In this document: one piece after another, positions 1 to 8,066 of the stretch
Layout of the letters: every line of letters starts with the position of its first letter
Numbering within the stretch: position 1 is the stretch's first letter
Source of the DNA: Neobacillus sp. PS3-34
GTDB taxonomy: Bacteria; Bacillota; Bacilli; Bacillales; Cytobacillaceae
Direction of reading: 5' to 3'
NCBI RefSeq assembly: GCF_030915465.1
Contig: NZ_CP133267.1
Location: forward strand, 372,001-436,000
Length of the DNA stretch: 64,000 nt
Made by a program: the position numbers and the translations under genes
Notes under the pieces: model-generated
Seen by the model: only the letters and a program-made list of their open reading frames with translations
Databases searched by the model: none
What the model was told of the DNA's origin: nothing

Positions 1-675
1 CGCTTTAAAGCTGTCCATAATCGTCGAACCTACAGATTCATACACCACATCGGCACCTTTACCGCCAGTGGCAGATAATACTTGTTCATTCCAATCATCA
101 TTATAGTGATAGACGGATTCGGCTCCTGCCTTCTTAGCAATTTCTGCTTTTTCCTTGGATGAAGTCAAGCCGATCACTCTTGCACCGTGTATTTTGGCAA
201 TTTGGATCAGCAGCTGGCCAACGCCTCCTGCAGCAGCATGGACAAGGACCATATCTCCTTTTCGAACCTGGTAGCTGTCACTCGTTAAATATTGAGCAGT
301 AAGTCCCTGCAGCAATAATGAGGCCGCTGTTTCAAACGAAATGGAATCAGGAAGTGGTATAGCCTTATCTGCTGGCACTGCGACAAGCTCTGCATTTGCA
401 TGTGGCACATCTGCAAATGCGATTCTGTCACCAGGCTTTATCCCTTGGACATCAGAACCGACGCTTTCAACGACCCCAGCTCCTTCATAGCCTAAAATGA
501 ACGGGGGATTTCCCACCAGATGATAATTCCCCTTCCTTCTGTAAATATCCGCAAAATTTAGGCCGATCGCCTTCATTTTTACAAGTATATCGGTTGGCCC
601 AAATGATGGATCGGGAATTTCTTTATATTGTAGAACATCTGCATCACCGAAAGTTTCAAACACAAGTGCTTTCAT
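1..675 (-). CDS. NADPH:quinone oxidoreductase, MDR superfamily (3' end cut by window edge)
   Basis: The first 225 codons of a zinc-independent medium-chain dehydrogenase/reductase of the quinone oxidoreductase type, which reduces quinones or enones with NADPH in the cytoplasm. The start is ATG at 675 (MKALVFETFG). The GroES-like domain holds the family pattern GYEGAGVVESVG near residues 62-73. The Rossmann nucleotide-binding motif AAAGGVGQLL is at about residues 147-156. No structural zinc cysteines are seen. The reading frame is open to base 1, so the C-terminal third lies outside the window. The family is certain; the substrate cannot be told. Confidence 0.9.
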   Translation of the reverse strand, partial: MKALVFETFGDADVLQYKEIPDPSFGPTDILVKMKAIGLNFADIYRRKGNYHLVGNPPFILGYEGAGVVESVGSDVQGIKPGDRIAFADVPHANAELVAVPADKAIPLPDSISFETAASLLLQGLTAQYLTSDSYQVRKGDMVLVHAAAGGVGQLLIQIAKIHGARVIGLTSSKEKAEIAKKAGAESVYHYNDDWNEQVLSATGGKGADVVYESVGSTIMDSFKA

Positions 676-786
676 ATACGTTACCTCTGCAATTCATATT
701 TTGTCCCCCCTACTTTAAACCAGAATGAGAAGAAGGGCAAGCAGATGACTGTTTGGCCATTTTATTAACATATATTTTCTCTTTCA

Positions 787-1747
787 CTAACAAACATCAA
801 ACTCGACAGGCCAGATAATTAAGCCGCAAGTTCTTGACCCTTCCTTTATTTCCGATACATATTGGCTTACCAATGGATTCGGAGTTAACTCTTTGATCAT
901 TGCTGCTTCCCATGTTTTCATTTTATGTTCAAATGATACCTTTAATAAATTCCTTACAGCTGAGGAATCTGGGTGGACCGGTAAATAAAGTGGCTGCTCC
1001 GACACCGCTTCGCTTTTTCCATTAATATAAGCAAGCATTTCTGAAGCTGAATTTTCATCCCTTGCTAAAAAGGAAGTTGGTTTGTGCAGGAATTCTTTCG
1101 CATACCTTAGATAGCCGATAGCTTCAGAATCCCTCGTCACAACTGATGAAACAGTTGATTTGTCATTACTAATCCAGTCGATTATACTGTTTCCAGGTTT
1201 CATTGCCAGGTCAACATCGTTAAACCACATTTCCCAGATTGAATTCAAAAATGGTATATCGTCAGCTTTTACCCATCTTTCCGAAATTCCTTCTGGTTGA
1301 GGAGGTATGGAATCGCGCTGGATTTCAAGATAGCACGTACCAAACATGTTCGTCTGATAGCCAAAGCGCGGATAATAGTCAGAGTGCCCTAACAGGATGG
1401 ACATCTCAAACCCTTTATCTATTAAACGTTTATGGCCTTCTTCTATTAATTTGGCTCCAATACCTTTTTTCTGCATGGCAGGGTCTATTGCAATCTGCGC
1501 TAAAATGGCCGCTTTTATTGTCTCGCCATTCAAAAAAATTTCATGAGGGGTAAAAAGGCAATGGCCAAGTACTTTCCCATCCTCCTCTGCAACGAGTGAT
1601 AATTCGGGATCAAATTCTAATCGATGCCGATGTACATCAACGAGAGGCACTTCTCCCATATTCATGCTGTATTCAAAGGATAAGGCGTGAATTTCTGCTA
1701 CTCTAAAATAGATCTTTTTGTTCTTCTTTTCTAATGTGAATATTCAT
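787..1747 (-). pseudogene. GNAT family N-acetyltransferase, frameshifted near the N-terminus
   Basis: An acetyl-CoA-dependent N-acetyltransferase of about 320 codons. The acetyl-CoA signature QKKGIGAKLIEEGHKR and the conserved YPRFGY segment are visible; the C-terminal half is longer than in minimal GNATs and probably forms a second lobe. The good start is ATG at 1747 behind a G-rich Shine-Dalgarno, giving MNIHIRKEEQKDLF, but this frame stops at once. Removing one base from the A4 run at 1705-1708 (T4 in the coding strand) joins it to RVAEIHALSFEYS and the rest of the protein. The only other start is an internal ATG at 1665. A sequencing indel is as likely as a real mutation. Confidence 0.8.
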
Positions 1748-1783
1748 CATTAACCCCCATCAATTTTTATGAAAAAACCATAT

Positions 1784-1808
1784 GTAAAACCAGCAAAGGA
1801 TTGCTGGC
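1784..1808 (-). terminator. Intrinsic terminator of the YrzF-like kinase gene
   Basis: On the minus strand CCAGCAA-TCC-TTTGCTGG is followed by TTTT, immediately after the kinase stop codon. It separates the kinase from the GNAT gene downstream. Confidence 0.7.
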
Positions 1809-1818
1809 TCGGTTGTAG

Positions 1819-2505
1819 CTATAGTTGTGCATCTCTTCTACTCTGATTGAAAAGGTTTCTGCCCTTTGCTTTTGTTTTCTTATAAAGTCTGTATCCCTTT
1901 CTGACAGAATCCACCACAGCAAACGGGATGGGCGGATGAATTTTATATAGGAAAGGCTTATATATTTTAAAATACGCTTTTTTGAGATCATTCCATTTGC
2001 TGCAATAACCTTTTTTATAAAAGTCGGAGATATCGACAATATAGCCCTTCCCCTTATGCATGACCACATTCTTGCCATGAATATCAAAGGGATTCAGCCC
2101 TATTTCCCTTGCAAAGTTCAGCCCTTTATCAATATCCTTAATAACGCTTTCGGGAATTTGGACTCCCTTTATAACGGCATTAAAAAGTGTAATCCCCTCA
2201 AGATTTTTTAAAATTAAATAGTTATCACCATAGGCGTATAATGTTGAATAAGCCTCATGCTCGCCAATTCTCTTGTAAACTTCTATTTCCTTTTTTATTT
2301 CCTCGTGGCTGCGGCGATATACCTTAACCACCCATTCTGGTTTTGCGGGATGGACGAACACTGCGGCATAATTCCCGCTTCCAATTGTGGACCACGAAAT
2401 CGATTCATTTTTTACAATGATCGGGTCAAAAGGACTTTCTGTTTTTAACTCAATAAAAGGAAATAGTTCTTCTTCTATTAATTTTATATATAATTCCAAT
2501 TCCAT
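1819..2505 (-). CDS. YrzF/YbdM-like Ser/Thr protein kinase
   Basis: A 228-residue protein-kinase-like fold resembling the short bacillar kinases YrzF and YbdM. A glycine-rich loop (GSGNYAAVF, about residues 42-50), the ATP-binding lysine in VVKVYRR, a catalytic loop-like NPFDIHGKNVVMH and a DFG-like VDISDF follow in canonical order. The catalytic loop is atypical (D-x-H-G-K-N instead of H-R-D-x-K-x-x-N), as in RIO and lipopolysaccharide-kinase-like families, so activity is inferred. The ATG at 2505 follows an AAGGTG Shine-Dalgarno with 6-base spacing. It stands alone between the MerR gene and its own terminator. The biological substrate is unknown. Confidence 0.75.
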   Translation of the reverse strand: MELELYIKLIEEELFPFIELKTESPFDPIIVKNESISWSTIGSGNYAAVFVHPAKPEWVVKVYRRSHEEIKKEIEVYKRIGEHEAYSTLYAYGDNYLILKNLEGITLFNAVIKGVQIPESVIKDIDKGLNFAREIGLNPFDIHGKNVVMHKGKGYIVDISDFYKKGYCSKWNDLKKAYFKIYKPFLYKIHPPIPFAVVDSVRKGYRLYKKTKAKGRNLFNQSRRDAQL

Positions 2506-2538
2506 TGTGGCACCTTCTATTTAAAAATTGCAGTCACT

Positions 2539-2937
2539 TCAGCTTGATGCAGCTTCATTGTTTTTCAACATCATTTCATAGATTCCTAATTTTTCTTCTG
2601 TTATCGTGATGATATCGTCTAATTCGTCTCTTTGGCTTCGTAATTTTAGTAAGTGCTTCTGAAGAATTTCTTTCCTGTTTACTAGCATTGCTGAAATGGC
2701 GGGAACTTCTTTTTCCATAATACAGCCGTCTTTCACTATTTCCTTTATATCTATTAAACTCATCCCAGTGATCTTTAAGCTGCAGATGAATTGGATGAAT
2801 TTCACATCCTGCTCACTATAATCCCTGTCCTTACCATTTATTCTTTTGGGCAAGGGAATTATTCCTTCTTTTTCATAAAATCTCAACGTATGTGAAGACA
2901 ATCCGGTCTTAGCTGCAGCCTCTCCAATTGAATACAT
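2539..2937 (-). CDS. MerR family transcriptional regulator
   Basis: A 132-residue MerR-type regulator. The N-terminal winged helix (MYSIGEAAAKTGLSSHTLRF, then YEKEGIIP) is followed by the second helix pair and a long dimerisation helix at about residues 80-125. The effector region has a single cysteine in GCIMEKEVPA and lacks a metal-binding cysteine pattern, so it is more like the NmlR/AdhR group or a small-molecule sensor than a mercury sensor. ATG at 2937 follows AGGAGG. It is divergent from the CMD/hydrolase pair, and the intervening region has a textbook MerR promoter. It therefore probably controls that pair and perhaps itself. Confidence 0.9.
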   Translation of the reverse strand: MYSIGEAAAKTGLSSHTLRFYEKEGIIPLPKRINGKDRDYSEQDVKFIQFICSLKITGMSLIDIKEIVKDGCIMEKEVPAISAMLVNRKEILQKHLLKLRSQRDELDDIITITEEKLGIYEMMLKNNEAASS

Positions 2938-2981
2938 TTTCTCCCTCCTAAAAAATTCCTTTCCTTAATCATAAATGGGTG

Positions 2982-3012
2982 TTGACTTAGATTCAACTCT
3001 AAGCATTATTCT
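2982..3012 (+). promoter_or_regulatory. MerR-type promoter with 19-bp spacer and operator dyad
   Basis: TTGACT (2982-2987) and TATTCT (3007-3012) are separated by 19 bp. The spacer region contains the dyad CTTAGA-TTCAAC-TCTAAG (2987-3002). A 19-bp spacer over a dyad is the hallmark of promoters activated by MerR-family proteins through DNA untwisting. It drives the CMD/hydrolase genes to the right. Confidence 0.8.
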
Positions 3013-3046
3013 TTAACTAATTTATAAAAAGGAAGTGGTTGATTAA

Positions 3047-3418
3047 ATGGAAACAAGATATGAACGCGGCTTAAAGCTGCTGGCTGAGGTAGTCGGTTTA
3101 CCAGCGCACAGGACAAAAGCTAAATTGGACTCTTTCGCACCAGAAGCAGGTATTTTTCTTGCCGAATACTTCGGCGACTTTTACTCAAGACCTCAATTGG
3201 ATTTAAAAACACGTGAAATGGTCACCCTCACTGCACTAGCGGCAACCGGGAAGCTTCCTCAGCTCAAGGTCCATTTGCAGGCAGCATTGAATACAGGATG
3301 TACAGCTGAAGAAATAAAAGAAATCATGATGCAATTAATTCTCTACACAGGATTTCCGACTGCCCTGAACGCGCTCGATACTGTCCATGAATTTTTCAAC
3401 GAAAAGGAGAATGAATAA
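3047..3418 (+). CDS. Carboxymuconolactone decarboxylase (CMD/AhpD-like) family protein
   Basis: A 123-residue all-alpha CMD-fold protein. The core ALAATGKLPQLKVHLQAALN matches the CMD helical hairpin, and NTGCTAEEIKEIMMQLILYTGFP carries the family's EI-E-hydrophobic-GFP segment. Only one cysteine is present, so there is no CxxC pair and AhpD-type peroxidase chemistry is unlikely; it resembles gamma-carboxymuconolactone decarboxylase-type proteins. ATG at 3047 follows AGGAAGTGG. The stop overlaps the next ATG (TAATG), so the two are translationally coupled. It lies directly behind a MerR-type promoter, which suggests an inducible stress or degradation function. Confidence 0.85.
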   Translation: METRYERGLKLLAEVVGLPAHRTKAKLDSFAPEAGIFLAEYFGDFYSRPQLDLKTREMVTLTALAATGKLPQLKVHLQAALNTGCTAEEIKEIMMQLILYTGFPTALNALDTVHEFFNEKENE

Positions 3419-4137
3419 TGGAGAATGAAAAATTACGGATTACCTGGCTTGGATTTGGTGCTTTTTATATGATTACTCCTGAAGGCAGGAAAGTGTTAAT
3501 CGATCCTTGGGTCCATAATAACCCGCTTTTCCCGCCGGCATATAAAGAGCATATTCTTGATTGTGACGTCATTCTCTTGACGCATGGTCATCGTGATCAT
3601 GCTGAGGATGCCGTTGAATTGGCAAAGTCGACAGGTGCAGAAGTGGTGGCGGGCTGGGAACTCGCCCAGCTGCTGATTCAAAGGGGTGTCCAAAAGGTCC
3701 TTCCCATTAATAAAGGCGGCACAAGAAAGCTTGGGAATTTGTCAGTTACGGCTGTTTACGCTGACCACTCAGGTGCCTTTGTGGAAAATGGGCAAATCAT
3801 ATATGGCGGCGAGCCAATGGGTTATGTGATCCGTTTTGAGAATGGTTTCACGCTTTATCATGCAGGTGATACGAATGTTTTTGGAGATATGGCCTTAATC
3901 GCTGAGCTTTACCAGCCTAGTGCAACCATCCTGCCAATTGGCGATGTATTTACGATGGGACCGAGAGAAGCCGCAAAAGCCATCGAGCTCCTGCAAGTAA
4001 AAGAAATCATCCCGATGCATTTTGGCTATGATTTTTTAACTGGAACACCTGAAAAGCTGTCAGAATTCGTTAGTGACGAATCAATCAAAATCCATCATAT
4101 CCAGGCGGGTGACACATTAACAGACGTAGGAGAATAA
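3418..4137 (+). CDS. Metal-dependent hydrolase, metallo-beta-lactamase fold (UPF0173-like)
   Basis: A 239-residue metallo-beta-lactamase-fold hydrolase. The metal-binding motif THGHRDHAED is at about residues 56-65, an AVYADHSG segment follows, HAGDTNVFG supplies the central aspartate and IPMHFGYD the last histidine. The pattern fits the UPF0173 (YtkL-like) L-ascorbate lactonase-related group. The start overlaps the CMD stop by one base, so both proteins probably act together. A terminator shared with the convergent ABC permease follows. The substrate is unknown. Confidence 0.88.
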   Translation: MENEKLRITWLGFGAFYMITPEGRKVLIDPWVHNNPLFPPAYKEHILDCDVILLTHGHRDHAEDAVELAKSTGAEVVAGWELAQLLIQRGVQKVLPINKGGTRKLGNLSVTAVYADHSGAFVENGQIIYGGEPMGYVIRFENGFTLYHAGDTNVFGDMALIAELYQPSATILPIGDVFTMGPREAAKAIELLQVKEIIPMHFGYDFLTGTPEKLSEFVSDESIKIHHIQAGDTLTDVGE

Positions 4138-4146
4138 GAAAAATGC

Positions 4147-4183
4147 AATCAAGCCAGCCGAATATCCAGGGCTGGCTTTGATT
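4147..4183. terminator. Bidirectional terminator between hydrolase and ABC permease
   Basis: The hairpin AATCAAGCCAGCC / GGCTGGCTTTGATT lies between two convergent genes. It is AT-rich at both ends and so could serve both strands. Confidence 0.7.
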
Positions 4184-4189
4184 ATTTCG

Positions 4190-5539
4190 TTATACCTCTC
4201 TTCTCATCGCTTTTAATACATCCACCTGTGTTGCCCGCTTTGCAGGTCTCATTCCCGAGAGAATGGTGACGAGATAACAAATCGTCACGCAAATGATGGG
4301 AAGGCTTATCGGAATATGGCTAAACGTAAGATCAGCAGGGGCATTTTCCCCAAATGCACTCTTAATGACAATCGGCAGCGCAAAATTGACAGCATAGCTG
4401 ATTATGTACGAGACAATGGTGCCTATCAATGCCCCCAGCAATCCAATATAGCTGCTTTCCAATAAAAATATTCTTTTTATGGTGCGGGGATTCGCCCCAA
4501 TTGCCTTCATGATGCCTATATCCGGTGCACGTTCTGTGACCGCCATTGTCATCGTATTGTAGATTCCAATTGAGGCTATTAAAATAGCAATTGTTCCAAT
4601 AAAAATGAGTCCTGTTTTAACAATTGTAAACACAAGATTTACTTCTTTTAATTCATTAAGGACAGAATAGGTAGCGTATTTCTTCTCCTTCAATACATCG
4701 GTTATGCCCTGCACAGTCTCGGCATTTTTAGCATAAATCTTAACTTCATCATAGGTCCCAGAGTCAATCGGTGGGGTCTGGTCCGAAGTGGAGTTAGGGT
4801 CCAGCAGCATTCCCTTGGATGTACCTGTAAACGTCTCTATTTCTTTTAACAGGGCTGCTGAAATATAGGCATTTCTGTCTTCTACCCACTTTTTCGTCGG
4901 TTTTACACCGATACCGGCAACGGTAAGGGTAAATGTTTTTTCCTTCACTTTGCCTTTTTCGTTTTGTCTAATCGTTAATTCAAGCTTTTCACCAAGCAGC
5001 TTGCCTTTATAACGATATTCATCCTTAAGGATGCCCTTTTCATCATACAACTCTTCCGGTTTAGCATTCTTGGAAGCTAAATTAGTCAAAAAATTATAGC
5101 CAACGACTACTTCGTCCTTCTTTTTCGGTAGGTGGCCTTTTGAAAGTTCAAAGCCTGCTTTTGTCTCAGCTTGGAACTCGGCTGCGATCGTTTGGGTATC
5201 TACCTGAAAATTTCCGGTTTGAAAGGTAGTGGGCTGCTGAACCATATTCCTTTTAGTGACCGCTTTGACGTTTTCTATTTTATTAAAAACCCTGATATCC
5301 TTATCCGTAATTGACCTATAGTTTCCTTTGCTTTCTTCCTTCCCGTGAACATCAATCGCTGTCACAACCCGGCGCTCAATAATATCCTTCACGATCGACT
5401 TTTGAAGGCCAAAGCCAACAGAGGCAAGCACGATCAAAAAAGCGCATCCCATTGCAGTCGCAAGAACCGTCATATACACCCTTGTTCGATTTTTCTTCAT
5501 ATTTTGCCGGACAAACCGGAATTGATCTTTCAATTTCAT
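4190..5539 (-). CDS. ABC transporter permease, FtsX/MacB type
   Basis: A 449-residue permease with MacB topology: one N-terminal transmembrane helix (VYMTVLATAMGCAFLIVLAS), a large extracytoplasmic domain of about 250 residues, then three C-terminal helices with an FtsX-type core (NTMTMAVTERAPDIGIMKAIG). Such permeases work as mechanotransmission exporters of peptides, antibiotics or lipoproteins. It overlaps the ATP-binding gene by four bases, so the two form one transporter. ATG at 5539 is the natural start. The transported substrate cannot be inferred. Confidence 0.9.
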   Translation of the reverse strand: MKLKDQFRFVRQNMKKNRTRVYMTVLATAMGCAFLIVLASVGFGLQKSIVKDIIERRVVTAIDVHGKEESKGNYRSITDKDIRVFNKIENVKAVTKRNMVQQPTTFQTGNFQVDTQTIAAEFQAETKAGFELSKGHLPKKKDEVVVGYNFLTNLASKNAKPEELYDEKGILKDEYRYKGKLLGEKLELTIRQNEKGKVKEKTFTLTVAGIGVKPTKKWVEDRNAYISAALLKEIETFTGTSKGMLLDPNSTSDQTPPIDSGTYDEVKIYAKNAETVQGITDVLKEKKYATYSVLNELKEVNLVFTIVKTGLIFIGTIAILIASIGIYNTMTMAVTERAPDIGIMKAIGANPRTIKRIFLLESSYIGLLGALIGTIVSYIISYAVNFALPIVIKSAFGENAPADLTFSHIPISLPIICVTICYLVTILSGMRPAKRATQVDVLKAMRREV

Positions 5540-6225
5540 ACAATTACCCCCTCGGCAATCCGCCCATCCCGAAGTTCAATTGTCCGATGTCCAATTTGCG
5601 CTACTTTTTCATCGTGTGTGATGATTAAAAATGTAATTCCTAAATCGTGATTTAATTCTTTAATAAATTGTAAAAGATCTTCTTCCGTTTCGCTGTCCAG
5701 GCTTCCGGTCGGTTCATCTGCAAGAATAATCGGAGGATTGACAATCAGTGCCCGGGCAATGCTTACTCGTTGCTGCTGGCCTCCGGACAATTCCCCTGGA
5801 TAATGGTCCTGGTACGTTAACAATCCGACTTTTTCAAGCATTTCCTTCGTTTTGTCGTGACGTTCCTTCTCCCCAATGCCTTTTAAGATCAAGGGCAGTT
5901 CGACATTTTGAAATGCCGTCATGCTTGGAATCAGCTGAAAGCTTTGAAAAATAAAGCCGAGATTCTCAATCCTGAAATCAGCAAATTTCGCTTCGTTCAG
6001 GCTTGACACATTTTCACCATTTATCCAAATCTCACCCTGGTTCGGGCGAATGAATCCGCTGATTAAATTTAGAAGAGTAGATTTCCCTGAACCGCTCCTG
6101 CCGACAATCGTAACAATCTCTCCCTTGCTGACAGTAAAAGATATATCCCTGAGCACGGGGATCACTGTCATCCTGCCTTTTTTCCCTATTTCAAAGTCAT
6201 GGCTAACATTTGTAACTGTTATCAC
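5536..6225 (-). CDS. ABC transporter ATP-binding protein, LolD/MacB type
   Basis: A 229-residue ATPase. Walker A is GRSGSGKST (residues about 42-50), the Q-loop is IFQSFQLIP, the signature is LSGGQQQR, Walker B is [14 protein letters not shown] and the switch histidine is in LIITHD. The start is GTG at 6225 behind GGGAGG. It is the first gene of the two-gene operon and partner of the FtsX-type permease that overlaps it. No peptide gene or two-component system lies next to it, so a role in antimicrobial-peptide export or resistance is only a possibility. Confidence 0.93.
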   Translation of the reverse strand: MITVTNVSHDFEIGKKGRMTVIPVLRDISFTVSKGEIVTIVGRSGSGKSTLLNLISGFIRPNQGEIWINGENVSSLNEAKFADFRIENLGFIFQSFQLIPSMTAFQNVELPLILKGIGEKERHDKTKEMLEKVGLLTYQDHYPGELSGGQQQRVSIARALIVNPPIILADEPTGSLDSETEEDLLQFIKELNHDLGITFLIITHDEKVAQIGHRTIELRDGRIAEGVIV

Positions 6226-6323
6226 TTAATCCTCCCATTTCTCTATGTTGAATTTTATTTCCAATTATTAGACGCATGAAAACAGAAAACCCACTACAAA
6301 ATTTGTAAAAAAATTTCAATATT

Positions 6324-6345
6324 TTTTACGGTCCATTCCGTAAAA
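6324..6345. promoter_or_regulatory. Palindrome in the intergenic region upstream of the AIM24 gene
   Basis: TTTTACGG-TCCATT-CCGTAAAA is a perfect 8-bp inverted repeat with a 6-bp spacer, 70 bp upstream of the AIM24 start and 100 bp upstream of the divergent ABC operon. It has operator geometry and no T-tract following a GC-rich stem, so a binding site is more likely than a terminator. Confidence 0.45.
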
Positions 6346-6413
6346 CAATAATATGGCTTAAAAAAGCACAGTGATTTAAAATGAAATTATATTCATATTA
6401 GGGAGGTTTTAAG

Positions 6414-7202
6414 GTGAACAGCCACGAAATCGAATACAAAATTTATGGCGATGATATGCAGTTCGTTGAGGTTGAATTAGATCCACAGGAAACCGTAGTC
6501 GCTGAAGCAGGCAGCTTAATGATGATGGAAGACGGAATTGGAATGGAAACCATTTTTGGAGATGGTTCAGGCGGCAACGGTGGATTCATGGGTAAGCTTT
6601 TCAGCGCCGGAAAACGTGTGTTAACGGGTGAAAGCCTGTTTATGACAACCTTCACCAATCAAGGCTATGGAAAGAAGCATGTATCCTTTGCTTCACCGTA
6701 TCCCGGGAAGATCATTCCGATGGATTTAAGCCAGCTTGGTGGAAAAATCATCTGCCAGAAGGATGCTTTTTTAGCGGCTGCGAAAGGTGTAACAGTCGGA
6801 ATTGAATTCCAGCGTAAGTTAGGCGCCGGTTTCTTTGGCGGTGAAGGCTTCATCATGCAAAAACTCGAAGGTGACGGAATGGCTTTTGTCCATGCCGGAG
6901 GGACGATACATAAGAAGGAGCTTCTTCCAGGAGAGGTATTACGCGTGGATACAGGCTGCTTAGTGGCGATGACGAGCGGTGTTGATTATAACATCGAAAT
7001 GGTGAAAGGAGTTAAAACCGCATTGTTCGGCGGAGAGGGCTTATTTTTTGCAACATTAAGAGGCCCTGGCACCGTTTGGGTTCAATCGCTCCCATTCAGC
7101 AGACTCGCAAGCAGGGTATTTGCGGCTATGCCTTCAAGAGGGGGCTCAGTTGATGAAGGCAGTATCGCAAGAGGAATCTTCAACCTTTTAGACGGGGATT
7201 GA
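6414..7202 (+). CDS. AIM24/TIGR00266 family protein
   Basis: A 262-residue beta-rich protein of the TIGR00266/AIM24 family. Its two-layer repeat is glycine-rich: [17 protein letters not shown] near the N-terminus, [11 protein letters not shown] in the middle, and [20 protein letters not shown]. The start is GTG at 6414 behind GGGAGG; no signal peptide or membrane helix is visible. The family is widespread in bacteria and its function is not well established; related proteins of the Tdp/AIM24 group have been linked to membranes and stress. It is monocistronic with its own promoter region and a terminator directly behind it. Confidence 0.88.
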   Translation: MNSHEIEYKIYGDDMQFVEVELDPQETVVAEAGSLMMMEDGIGMETIFGDGSGGNGGFMGKLFSAGKRVLTGESLFMTTFTNQGYGKKHVSFASPYPGKIIPMDLSQLGGKIICQKDAFLAAAKGVTVGIEFQRKLGAGFFGGEGFIMQKLEGDGMAFVHAGGTIHKKELLPGEVLRVDTGCLVAMTSGVDYNIEMVKGVKTALFGGEGLFFATLRGPGTVWVQSLPFSRLASRVFAAMPSRGGSVDEGSIARGIFNLLDGD

Positions 7203-7205
7203 TGA

Positions 7206-7243
7206 ACAAAAAGCAGGACCGTTTTGTGAACGGGCATGCTTTT
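7206..7243. terminator. Terminator between AIM24 and DinB genes
   Basis: AAAAAGCA...TGCTTTTT with an inner CGTT/AACG pairing, between convergent genes. The flanking A and T runs suit both directions. Confidence 0.7.
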
Positions 7244-7251
7244 TGAATGGA

Positions 7252-7740
7252 TCAATGAACTCCGTTTTCAGGATTCCAGCTGCCCTGCTGTTTCCTGATC
7301 GTGATGATTTGGCCAATATGATAGGCGTTATGGATGGTTAAATTGGTGAGAGCCGTATGCCACGGATCTTCCCTGTTTTCACTTATAGGGCTATCCAGTT
7401 TTTCCTCAGTACTTTCTTGTAAAGCGGCAGTCCATCTTTTCATTATTGAACGAAATTCATCCGCTGCCTCCTCCCAGCTTTTTGTACCTTCGCTTGAAAA
7501 AGTAACATCATTCGTCCCCTCAAAAGCTTTTACACCGTTTCCTTCAAAAAGATTCAAATAACGGCGGTTCCAAAAATTCAAATGGACGATGATTTCCTGG
7601 ATAGAGTTTGCTGAATCATTCGGTTTCCACGTCACATTTTCATCTGTTAACCCCTTGACTGCATTTTCGAATGAAACAAACCACCCATTCTCATTGTTGG
7701 TATAAGCTAATTGCTTTATAAAAATATCCTTTCTGTTCAT
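7252..7740 (-). CDS. DinB family protein
   Basis: A 162-residue four-helix DinB/YfiT-type protein. The metal-binding histidines are seen in EIIVHLNFWNRRYLN (first) and in TIHNAYHIGQII (the H-x3-H pair). NAVKGLTDENVTWKP is the typical N-terminal helix turn. Many members bind a divalent metal and act as thiol-dependent transferases; the actual reaction is unknown. I chose ATG at 7740 (MNRKD), which follows GGGGGAG at good spacing. The same frame is open upstream to 7932, but that extension overlaps the candidate small RNA and reads as noncoding. Confidence 0.87.
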   Translation of the reverse strand: MNRKDIFIKQLAYTNNENGWFVSFENAVKGLTDENVTWKPNDSANSIQEIIVHLNFWNRRYLNLFEGNGVKAFEGTNDVTFSSEGTKSWEEAADEFRSIMKRWTAALQESTEEKLDSPISENREDPWHTALTNLTIHNAYHIGQIITIRKQQGSWNPENGVH

Positions 7741-7813
7741 ACTACTCCCCCTCTTCTTCGTGTTATAGTATATATTCTGAAAAGCGCCAGGAATTCCTTC
7801 AAAAATATTCCTC

Positions 7814-7842
7814 TTGTAACTAGTAAGTAATCGTGTTATATT
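7814..7842 (+). promoter_or_regulatory. Promoter of the candidate small RNA
   Basis: TTGTAA (7814-7819) and TATATT (7837-7842) are spaced by 17 bp, predicting a start near 7849, just upstream of a structured region and a strong terminator. Confidence 0.55.
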
Positions 7843-7848
7843 AATCAA

Positions 7849-7962
7849 GCGATGAGCTGAATTGTGTAAGTCGAGAAACGCCCCTTTTAGGGACACACGA
7901 TGTGGCGTGTGGTTTTTCGCCTCAATACGCAAAGACGCCTGCGAAAGCAGGCGTCTTTTTCT
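7849..7962 (+). ncRNA. Candidate small structured RNA, about 110 nt
   Basis: A stretch without a coding frame on its strand lies between a sigma-A-like promoter and a strong intrinsic terminator (AGACGCCTGC-GAAA-GCAGGCGTCT followed by TTTTCT, 7931-7962). Bases around 7871-7920 fold as a closed three-way junction. CGAGAAAC pairs with GTTTTTCG and encloses two hairpins, CCC/GGG and CACACG/CGTGTG. The next gene (8067) has its own promoter downstream of the terminator, so the transcript looks free-standing. I do not recognise it as a known riboswitch or small RNA family. Confidence 0.5.
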
Positions 7963-8003
7963 ATGTCTTCATATTGTTTTCTGAAGTTTCTACACACTCA
8001 AAA

Positions 8004-8032
8004 TTGTACTCTATTATTTTCTCCTATATAAT
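8004..8032 (+). promoter_or_regulatory. Promoter of the PAS-STAS gene
   Basis: TTGTAC (8004-8009) and a perfect TATAAT (8027-8032) with a 17-bp spacer lie 35 bp before the start codon. Confidence 0.65.
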
Positions 8033-8066
8033 TACCCTTAATGTTAATAGAATGGAGAGGTACGCA

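Noticed and set aside
7741..7932. N-terminal extension of the DinB frame
   Set aside because: The extra codons overlap the structured RNA region, and a strong Shine-Dalgarno marks ATG 7740.
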